Origin: Xenophilus sp. Marseille-Q4582
Lineage (GTDB): Bacteria > Pseudomonadota > Gammaproteobacteria > Burkholderiales > Burkholderiaceae_C
DNA: 64,000 nt
Direction of reading: 5' to 3'
Assembly: GCF_916700565.1 (NCBI RefSeq)
Contig: NZ_CAKAKO010000004.1
Location: forward strand, 1-64,000
Below the pieces are notes generated by a model. It saw only the letters and a program-made list of their open reading frames with translations, made no database searches and was not told where the DNA came from. Shown piece after piece: positions 7,502 through 15,500 of the stretch. The position numbers and the translations under genes were made by a program. Each line of letters opens with the position of its first letter. Positions within the stretch are counted from its first letter, which is position 1.

Positions 7502-7790
7502 GAAACCCTCCGTCCCGTTCCAACAGAAGCGCCAAGATATCCGCCGGATTGCCAGCCGCTTTCGGGTGACGAATCCACGCGTCTTTGGCTCGGTGCTGCA
7601 TGGGGACGACAGCGAGGACAGCGACCTCGACCTGCTGGTCGATCCGTTGCCGCAGACCACGCTGTTTGACCTGGGAGGGCTTCAAGGTGAACTGGAGGAT
7701 CTGCTGGGCGTCAAGGTCGACGTACTGACGCCCAACTCCTTGCCCGACAAGTTCCGCGCTGCGGTCCTGGCCGAAGCGCAGCCCGTATGA
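7500..7790 (+). CDS. mntA: MntA-like nucleotidyltransferase antitoxin (MNT domain)
   Basis: This is a 96-residue minimal nucleotidyltransferase. The signature G30-S31-x10-D42-x-D44 is intact (FGSVLHGDDSEDSDLDLLVD), matching MntA antitoxins that transfer AMP to a tyrosine of the partner HepT and so silence it. The length is normal for the family. It overlaps hepT by 4 bp (ATGA), indicating translational coupling. The only Shine-Dalgarno candidate (AGG, 7488-7490) lies inside the second mini-CRISPR repeat, and the ATG at 7500 overlaps the repeat's last bases. That would couple translation to Cas6f cutting; see findings. Assignment to the family is firm; the regulatory role is inference. Confidence 0.92.
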   Translation: MKPSVPFQQKRQDIRRIASRFRVTNPRVFGSVLHGDDSEDSDLDLLVDPLPQTTLFDLGGLQGELEDLLGVKVDVLTPNSLPDKFRAAVLAEAQPV

Positions 7791-8176
7791 AGTCTCAGCC
7801 GCGCTTGGCGGACTATCTGCGGCACATCCAGGAGGCCGCCGAGCAGACGCTGGCCTACATCGCCGGAATGGACCTCGCCGCCTTTCAGGCCGACCGGCGC
7901 ACCCAGCAGGCCGTGCTCTTCAACTTCGTCATCCTGGGCGAGGCCTCGGCCAAGGTCATGGATGCGTATCCTGACTTCATGGCGCGGCACGCTGCGGTGC
8001 CGTGGCGCTCGATTCGCAACATGCGCAACCGGGTGGCCCACGGCTACTTCAAGATCGACTATGAGGTGCTGTGGGAAACGATGGCAGCGGCGCTGCCGGA
8101 ACTGCTTGCCCAACTGCCTGCCCTGATCGCCGAAGCAGACCAGACGGTGGGCGATCTCCCTAGCGACGCTTCGTGA
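7787..8176 (+). CDS. hepT: HepT-like HEPN toxin (DUF86)
   Basis: This all-helical HEPN-domain protein of 129 residues is a presumed RNase toxin paired with MntA. The HepT motif R-x4-H-x-Y is intact as R80, H85 and Y87 (RNRVAHGY); the tyrosine is the residue modified by MntA in studied pairs. Other family landmarks are QQAVLFNFVILGEAS (about 40-54) and PWRSIRNMRN. It starts at 7787 inside the mntA end. Its last 17 bp overlap the end of cas2-cas3 on the other strand (8160-8176), so it is packed directly against the cas genes. In a standard I-F locus csy1 would be expected here. The target RNA is unknown. Confidence 0.92.
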   Translation: MKSQPRLADYLRHIQEAAEQTLAYIAGMDLAAFQADRRTQQAVLFNFVILGEASAKVMDAYPDFMARHAAVPWRSIRNMRNRVAHGYFKIDYEVLWETMAAALPELLAQLPALIAEADQTVGDLPSDAS

Positions 8177-11100
8177 ATCCCAGCGCCGGGTGGAAGCGCC
8201 AACCCCGGTCATGGTCTGGCAGCGTGACTTGGCCATATCGCTGCGCGCACAGCAGCAAAGGCATATCGAGCGCCGCCGCGAGGTCGGCCAGCGTCTGCAG
8301 GTAGTCCGGCGCGTTCCAGGGGGCGATGCGCTCGCCAGCCACAGCGGCGCCGGGAACGCGTTCCAGCTTGCTGTCGTACTCGACGTAGAGCGTCTCGCGC
8401 TTCACCCCTGGCTTGTCCTGCACGAGATGCAGGGCGAAGTCCTCACCATCTTCATCCGGCAACAGGCAGGCGTCGACCTCCCGGCCGTCGTCCTGGCGGA
8501 ACGGCTGCTGCTGTTGCAGCACCGCCGCCAGCAAGGCATCGTGCCGCGCCAAGGTCCACCAGTGGTGGGCGAACAGTTCGTGCTGAGCGGTCGCTTCCAC
8601 GCGGCTGTTGCTGCGGCGTCCGGGAGAGGGTGACGCGACGGCAACCGGCGGCGCGGGCTGCAGGGTGGCCTGCAGGCGCGCGTGTTCCAGGTCGACGAGG
8701 CTGGCGTCCGGCCGCAACGCCGGCTGCGGCAGGATGCGCGGCCGGGCGTCGATGACCTCGCGCTCGCCGGGGCGCAGCAGTTCGCCCAGGGGCTTGCGCG
8801 GCAGGCGCTGACTGGTGGTCTCGAAACCCGGGCGCATGAAAGCGGGCTGGTCCGGTTGCGACCAGAAGCGCAGGTTGTGGTCCAGCACGATCACGTTCGG
8901 TGCCGTGCATTCGCGCAGCGGCCGGTGGCGCCACACGCGGCCCGCCAGCTGGATCAGCGAACGCATGGACGAGGGCTCGACCACGGCCCAGTCATAGTCG
9001 TGGTCGCGGCCCACTTCGGTGACGGGGCTGCCGAGCACGACGAAGACCTGGTCGTCCTCGTCGTGCGCGACCAGCCGCGCACGCACCTCGGGCAGGCGGA
9101 ACACCGCGCCGTCCTCCCGGCGGTCCAGCGCCTGGTCCAGCACGCGCTCGATGGCCGAGCGCAGCAGCAGCGGAAAGCGCGAGTGGTACACACACAGGTG
9201 CAGCCGCATGCCTGCTGGCGCCCCCAGGCGGTACAGGGCCAGCGCCACCTCCACCAGCGGCGCGATGTTGGCCATGCGCACCAGGCCGAAGCTCACGCGC
9301 TTGCCCGTGACCGGGTCGTGCCCGTGGTGGCGTTGGTGCAGCGTGGCTACGGCTTCGCGGATGCACTGAGCGGCGTGGGTCGGCAGATCGGCCGCCCGGC
9401 CGGCATGCGTGAACGGAAGCAACTCCACGCGGCGACGCACCAGCCCTTTGGCCAGATGCGCATGACGCTGCCGCACGAATCCGAGATGGGCCTGTGCAAA
9501 GCCTGCAGCCTCATCACTGTCATGCCGCTGCTGGTCGAATTCGTCGACCCAGGCGCAGGCGATCGGCGCGGCCTCGCCAGGCCGTAAGCCGCGGTTGCGG
9601 GCATACAGGCTGCGACCATCCCGATAGGCCTCAAACATGCCCTGCACCAATGCCGGTGGCAGCGTGGCCGACGAGATCATCACGCGCGCCCCCAGCAGGC
9701 CGGCCCAATGCACCAGTCGGGCCACGGCTGGCAGGTCCGCGATGTCGAAGTCGTCCAGCTCGTCGAGCACCAGGTCGCTGCTCATCAGCCGCAGCATGGG
9801 CGCGATCTGCCGGCCGCCGCGTTGGCTCTCGGTGGCAGGCGTCAGGTGGTCAATGGTGCAGACCAGCACCGGCGCGGCCAGCAGCTTGCGCACGGCGGGG
9901 TCGTGCATGGCCTTGGCCAAGAGGGGGTGTCCATCGGTGTTGCCTTCGAAGAACACGCCGCCATCGTCGTGGTCGCCCGCTTCGCCGAGCAGTGCCTGGC
10001 TTGAAGCGGATCCCGTGGCTTCAGCTTGCGCGAGCTGGTGTTCGAACAACTCCCGGCTGGGCGCACCGCCCACGCGGATGGCCACCACCTCATCGCCCAG
10101 CCGCACGTCGTCGCGGTAGACGCGGCCGGTCTGCAGGGTCAGCGTGCGCAGCCCCAGCGCAAAGCTGCAGCGCATGCCCTGCTGCGGGTCCGCCAGCGCG
10201 TACATGACGCGCGCATTGGCCAGCGTCTTGCCGCAGCCGGTGGAGGCCATGTTGACGATGAAGGCGCCACCGGCCGCTGCAGCGGTACGCATGCCGGCCG
10301 CCAGATCGGCCGCCTTGTCCTGCCAGCGAAAGCGCGCATCGTCGCTGCGCCGCTTCAGGCCCTTGTGGCGTGCGAGGCGCGGGAGGTGCTGCTCGAAGCG
10401 CGGCAGCGCGTGGCACAGCTCGGCGCAGTGGCGGGCCACACCCACCAGGTGCTCATCCAGCGTTTGGTTGACTACGCGCCGGCCTTCGCTGTCAAAGCGC
10501 GTGTTGGCGGCCAGCGGGTAGCCACGCTCGCCACGCACACGCCGGGTGTCCTTCGGATCGGTCAGGCTGGAATAGTGGTGGTCGGCCAGCATCAGCGCCA
10601 GGCGCGACACGTGCATCACGTAGGGGTTGGCCAGCCAGTCGCCCTTGCCGGGCTGCTGTCTCAGCGCGGCAAGGCGCCTGGCCACGCGGGCTGCGCGCTC
10701 GCGCCAGGCGGTGGTGGTCACGGGCAAGCCGTGCGGGAACTGCCAGTAAGGGCTGATGTGCTCGCGAGCGGTCTCGGTGCATTGCTCGTTCCAGCTCGCG
10801 TCGACCTGGGCCAGCAGGTCGGTCAGGTCATCGGGATTCAAGGGGGCGAGCTTCCTGCCCAACCTGGTCCCGTCGGGGCGTGGTTTGACTGGCAATCGAT
10901 GGTGCGTCAGCACCAGCCAGGCCACGGCCTGCGCCAGTGGCGGCAGCACGGCAAAAGGCTTGTCGCACGGAGCACCCATGCCATCGCATTGCAGCCGGTC
11001 GAACCAACTGGCGTCGTCTCGCGCATCGGGTGCAGCCAGTCGTGCGAGCCAGACGGCGTCGTCATCGCGGCCGACGAAAGCCTGGAAGAGCCGCACCGAC

Positions 11101-11555
11101 ACCCACTCGTGGCGGTACAGGTTGCGCGTCAGCGGACCGTGGCCCTGCAGGCGCTGCTGGAACGCGGCCGTGGCCTTGCCCAGGTCGTGCAGCAGCGCGG
11201 CCAGCGTGCCGAGCAGATGGATGTCTTCACCTGTCTGCCAGTCGTTCTCGTCCCGCGCCCGCAGCACATTGCGCGCGGTGGTGTTGGTGGGCACTGCGCC
11301 TTCGGCATTGAATCGGCTGGCATCGCCCACCACCCACAGCATCTCGCTGTGGTCCATCCCGCGGATCCAGTGGCAGGCCACCGCAGTGTTCTTGCGCGCG
11401 GTCTTGCGCAGCAGGCGGCGCAGCGTGTCCAGCCCGTCCTGGGTGATCGGGGTCTGCCAGGTACGCTCGCCACGGCGCTCGGCGAACTGGTCGAGGATGC
11501 GGCGCGTCTCTGTCAACGCGCGCTTGTCGCATTGGGAAACGAGCAGGACGTTCAT
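8160..11555 (-). CDS. cas3: Type I-F Cas2-Cas3 fusion (helicase-nuclease)
   Basis: This 1131-residue protein is typical of the I-F fusion. The N-terminal Cas2-like part (about 1-95, MNVLLVSQCDKRAL) acts with Cas1 in spacer acquisition. An HD nuclease follows, with H123-D124 in LLHDLGKATA, then an SF2 helicase with Walker A STGCGKT (about 437-443), DELDDFD (about 595-601), motif III ISSATLPP and motif VI QLAGRVWRHR. All motifs look intact, so shredding and adaptation functions could survive. It is translated after cas1 with an ATGA overlap. Interference requires Cascade (Csy1-4), whose genes are not in the window. Its 3' end overlaps hepT by 17 bp, convergently. Confidence 0.96.
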   Translation of the reverse strand: MNVLLVSQCDKRALTETRRILDQFAERRGERTWQTPITQDGLDTLRRLLRKTARKNTAVACHWIRGMDHSEMLWVVGDASRFNAEGAVPTNTTARNVLRARDENDWQTGEDIHLLGTLAALLHDLGKATAAFQQRLQGHGPLTRNLYRHEWVSVRLFQAFVGRDDDAVWLARLAAPDARDDASWFDRLQCDGMGAPCDKPFAVLPPLAQAVAWLVLTHHRLPVKPRPDGTRLGRKLAPLNPDDLTDLLAQVDASWNEQCTETAREHISPYWQFPHGLPVTTTAWRERAARVARRLAALRQQPGKGDWLANPYVMHVSRLALMLADHHYSSLTDPKDTRRVRGERGYPLAANTRFDSEGRRVVNQTLDEHLVGVARHCAELCHALPRFEQHLPRLARHKGLKRRSDDARFRWQDKAADLAAGMRTAAAAGGAFIVNMASTGCGKTLANARVMYALADPQQGMRCSFALGLRTLTLQTGRVYRDDVRLGDEVVAIRVGGAPSRELFEHQLAQAEATGSASSQALLGEAGDHDDGGVFFEGNTDGHPLLAKAMHDPAVRKLLAAPVLVCTIDHLTPATESQRGGRQIAPMLRLMSSDLVLDELDDFDIADLPAVARLVHWAGLLGARVMISSATLPPALVQGMFEAYRDGRSLYARNRGLRPGEAAPIACAWVDEFDQQRHDSDEAAGFAQAHLGFVRQRHAHLAKGLVRRRVELLPFTHAGRAADLPTHAAQCIREAVATLHQRHHGHDPVTGKRVSFGLVRMANIAPLVEVALALYRLGAPAGMRLHLCVYHSRFPLLLRSAIERVLDQALDRREDGAVFRLPEVRARLVAHDEDDQVFVVLGSPVTEVGRDHDYDWAVVEPSSMRSLIQLAGRVWRHRPLRECTAPNVIVLDHNLRFWSQPDQPAFMRPGFETTSQRLPRKPLGELLRPGEREVIDARPRILPQPALRPDASLVDLEHARLQATLQPAPPVAVASPSPGRRSNSRVEATAQHELFAHHWWTLARHDALLAAVLQQQQPFRQDDGREVDACLLPDEDGEDFALHLVQDKPGVKRETLYVEYDSKLERVPGAAVAGERIAPWNAPDYLQTLADLAAALDMPLLLCAQRYGQVTLPDHDRGWRFHPALGFTKRR

Positions 11556-12553
11556 GCGCCGGAGCTCTGTGCCTTGGCCTGCGCCAGCCGGCCACCCTGC
11601 TCGGCCACGGCCTTCACGGTGTCGATCATGAAGTCCAGCGCCTCGCTGCGGGTGAGGCTCTCGATGCAGGCGCGACGGAAATCCTGCTCCTCGTCGCCGC
11701 GCACGGCGGCCACGAAGGCCAGCGGCAGGATGGTGGCGTCCTTCACGAGGTCGGCCACGTCGAACACCAGGCCGCCACGGCGTGTCTTGCCATGCAGCAC
11801 GGCCAGGCCATGCGGCAGACCCAGCACCCAGGTGGCTGTGGCACCCAGACCGTAGGCCAGGTAGTTGCCGTGATCGAGGAAGCGGTTGGCCGGATCACCG
11901 CTCTCACCGCGCTTGGCACGGGTGAACTCACCATACTTCGTCGCCTGCGCGGCCAGCTTGAACAAGTGCTTGGACAGGCGTGCTTCCTCGGTCAGCTGGA
12001 AGGTGTTGTCTGGGGCAGCGTCGATGCTGCGCAGCGAGGCTGCCAGCGCCGCCTCCAGCGCCTGCGCATCCACCATGAATCCCGCATCCTTCAAGGCACG
12101 ACTCTTGAGCCACTGCGAACGGATGCGCCCCAGCCGCGCGCGCTGGAAGGCCTTGGCCGCGGCGAGGCGCAGCCCGTCGTCGAACCAGAAGCGCACCCAG
12201 TGCTGCAGGTACTCCGTGGGCCGGTATTCGCTCTGCGGCGTGAGCCATGCCACGTCCACATCGACCTCGTTGGCACTGAACAAAGGCGTTCCGCCCCCTC
12301 CGCAGAAGCCTACCAGCACGCCGGCCTTGGCCAGTTCGCGCATGGCAGCCTGCGTGATGGACGTACCCGTGCCGAGAAGCACCGTGGTGGTGTTGGCGAT
12401 GGGAATGTTCCAGTACAGCTGGCGCTTGCCCTCGTCCGTCACATACTCGACACGGCCACCGTTGACCAGAACGCGACAGTGCTCCAGGTAGTACAGGTTG
12501 GCTCGCTTGGAATGCAGGATCGTCTTGAGGTCGGTGGGGCTGAAGTCGTCCAT
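11552..12553 (-). CDS. cas1: Type I-F CRISPR integrase Cas1
   Basis: At 333 residues this has the normal length for subtype I-F. The metal ligands fall at E190 (QLTEE), H254 (VLHG) and D268 (DVADL), the same positions known for Pseudomonas aeruginosa I-F Cas1, so the integrase site is intact. The N-terminal beta domain begins DLKTILHSKRANLYYLEHCRV. Together with the Cas2 part of Cas2-Cas3 it would insert new spacers next to the leader. The start ATG 12553 has AGGAG just upstream. Only 29 bp separate it from the stop of the upstream AAA ATPase gene on the same strand, so it probably depends on read-through from that operon or on a promoter inside the ATPase gene. Confidence 0.96.
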   Translation of the reverse strand: MDDFSPTDLKTILHSKRANLYYLEHCRVLVNGGRVEYVTDEGKRQLYWNIPIANTTTVLLGTGTSITQAAMRELAKAGVLVGFCGGGGTPLFSANEVDVDVAWLTPQSEYRPTEYLQHWVRFWFDDGLRLAAAKAFQRARLGRIRSQWLKSRALKDAGFMVDAQALEAALAASLRSIDAAPDNTFQLTEEARLSKHLFKLAAQATKYGEFTRAKRGESGDPANRFLDHGNYLAYGLGATATWVLGLPHGLAVLHGKTRRGGLVFDVADLVKDATILPLAFVAAVRGDEEQDFRRACIESLTRSEALDFMIDTVKAVAEQGGRLAQAKAQSSGA

Positions 12554-12582
12554 GAGGTGCTCCTGTGTCCCGGGATGAGCGA

Positions 12583-15500
12583 CTACTCGCGGCTCTTGTT
12601 TCCGCTGCGCCTCGCCTGCTTCTCCTCCAGCGCCTGCAGCTCCCCCTCCACACGCGCCACCTCGGGATGCGCCGTGTCCATGCCCATGCGCGCTTCGACG
12701 GCCTTCACCAGCGGCATGATGAGCTGGCGGTAGGTGACCGACAGCGACAGCAGCGCATCGACCATGCGCTGGTTCTGCGCGGCGTCGCTGTGGGTGTGCA
12801 GCGCCTCGGTGCTCTCGCGCAGGGCCTGCAGGGCGGCGGCGCTGGCGTCCAGGCTGGCGCGCAGTTGCTGTTGCGACTCGGTGTGGCCGGCCTGGAGTTG
12901 CTGCGCCAGCGCGCCCAGGCCGGCCAGCGGCTTCGCGAGCCGGTCCAGCAGCGCCTGCCGCTCGGGGCCGGCCGCGGCCAGCTGGTCGGCGATGCGCGCA
13001 AGCGGCACCTGCACGCGGTCGTCCAGGTGGGTCGCCATCTGCGTCGCCATGTGGCTGCCGACCTGGGCCAGACCGTTGGCGAATTGCGTGGACAGCTGGC
13101 TGGACAGATGGGACGAGAAGCGCTCGACCAGCGGCCCGGCCAGCTCGGCCAGCGGCTGGCGCGGGGCCAGCGCTTCCACGCTGCGCGCGATGTCCAGCAG
13201 GCCATTCGTGACGCGCAGGCTGGGGTCATCCTCGCTGCCGCCCAGCTTGCGCTGGCGCACGAAGTCCTCGCGGATCTGCTGCCAGCGCGCCTGTTCCTCG
13301 GGCGTGGCCTGGCCGATCAGGTGGGCCAGCGCCAGCAGGTTCTCTTCGGCGCCGGTGGTCAGCGTCTGGGCTTCGCCGCGGTAGTGGTCGCGCAGCAGCG
13401 CGTCGATCTCGTCGTCGCGCATCAGCGGCGTGACCTGCGGCGCCAGCCGCGCCATGTTCCGGTAGCTGCCCTGCAGGCGGAAGGGGGGCTTGTCGCGGTA
13501 TCGGTCGTCCTGCGCGGCGGATTCGATGTAGGCCAGGTTCACCTTCAGCAGCACGTCGCGCACCTTGAACAGGCGCTGCAGCAGGCCCTTGAGTTCGTCC
13601 AGCTCCACCGCGCTGTAGGGATGCGCGAAGCTGCCGGCATCGATCGCCTCGCCCTGCGCCAGGCGCACCAGCAGGTGCACGTCCTTGGGTTCGCGCGCGG
13701 CCAGCGGCTGCGTGACCGGGTGCGAGGTCAGCGCGTTCTCGATGTACGACAGCGCGAACACCGCCTCGCGGCCCGAGAGCACGTCGCCCAGGTTGTAGAT
13801 GTCGGCGCGGTTGGCCAGCATGTCGGGGATCTTGAACACGTCGCCCGACTCGGTGTACGGGTTGCCCGACATGACGATGGCGAAGCGCTTGCCGCGCATG
13901 TCCCAGGTGCGCGGCTGGCCCTGCCACACGCCTTCGATGCGGCGCGTGCCGTCGGCCAGCGCGATGAACTTCTGCAAGAATTCGGGATGCGTGTGCTGGA
14001 TGTCGTCCAGGTACAGCATCACGTTGCTGCCCATCGCCAGGCCGAGGTTGAGCTTTTCCAGCTCCTGCCGCGCCGCGCTGTTGGGCGCGGTGGCGGGGTC
14101 GATGCTGGTCACGCCGTGGCCCAGCGCCGGGCAGTTGATGCGCACGAAGACCAGGCCCAGCCGGTTGGCCACGTATTCCATCAGCGTGGTCTTGCCGTAG
14201 CCGGGCGGCGAGATCAGCAGCAGCAGGCCCATGCGGTCGGTGCGCGCGCTTTCGCCGGCCGCGCCCAGCTGCTTGGCCAGGTTGTTGCCGATCAGCGGCA
14301 GGTACACCTCGTCGATCAGCCGGTTGCGCACGAAAGTGGCCATCGGCTTGGCCTGGAACTGTTCCAGGTGCAGGCGCTTCTTCTCCTGCACCAGCAGTTC
14401 GTGCCGCAGCGCCTGCAGCTGCGCGAAGCCCGGCGCCGCATGACGGCGGTGGTGGCGCACGCGGCGGCGGAAGTCGTTGAGGTTGAAGGGCAGGGCGCCC
14501 TCGCGGATGCGCGGGTGCTCGCTGCGCAGGCCGCTCACGGTGGCGTCCAGTGCGGCATTGATGCGCCGGCGTGCGCCACCGAAAGTCAGCGCCGTGGCGG
14601 CATCGTCGATCCAGGCGAGCGCCTGGGGCTGGCCGTCTTGCGCCTGCGAGTCGGCGAAGGCCTGCAGCCAGCCGCGCGCCAGGCGCCAGCGCTCCAGCGG
14701 CTCGGCGGCCTGCAGGTCGCGCTGCCATGCGCTGGCCAGGCCGCCGCGGTCCAGCGCCCGCTGAAGCCCTTGCGCCAGGTCTTCGCCGGCGCCGCTGATC
14801 ACCCAGTGCGGCGTGGCGGGCGTGAGGTCGGCCGCGCCCTCGGTCTGCGCCAGTTCGCGCACCAGGTAGGCGGCGCCTTCCTCGGCCAGGGTCTGCAGCA
14901 GCGCCTCGCGCGGCGGGTCGCTTCTGTCTTCAACGTTCAGGGCCGCTCCCAGCGCCTGCGCCAGCCCGGGCAGCCATTCGTGCTGCAGCACGCGCTGCGC
15001 GTCGAGGAAGCCGCGCAGGCCCTGGGCGGCTTCCTGCTCCAGCGTGTCGCGCGGCTGGGTCTGGCCGAAGAGCTGGGCGATGTGCTGCGCGCTGCGCGCG
15101 CGTCGTGCCAGCGACAGGCGGCTTTCCTCGCGCAGCCCCAGGTGCCAGTAGAGCTTGGCCAGCGCGCGCTCGGCCGGCCCGTAGACCAGCAGGCCGGCCG
15201 CCTGCTGGATCGGCGCCAGCACGCGCACGATGGCCAGCGCGTCGTCGTCGTGGATGCCGCGCTGGTAGCCCTCCTGGTAGCGGCTGGCGGCGAAGCGGCG
15301 CAGTGAATCGAGCAGGGCCGCGGGTGGCGCGGCATCGGCGGCCGTGTCTGCGGCCTTCGCATGCTCGGCCAGCTGCACCAGCAGTTCGGCCCAGCCGGGC
15401 TCGGCCTCGCCGCGCTCCAGCGCGGCCAGCCATTCGGCGGCCAGGTATTCGGCGCGCGCGAGCTGCGGCGTTTCGGATATCAGGGCCTGTTGCCAGAAGG

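Noticed and set aside
12565..15306. Long plus-strand open frame opposite the AAA ATPase gene
   Set aside because: Antisense shadow with no recognisable motif; the minus-strand frame has clear Walker motifs.
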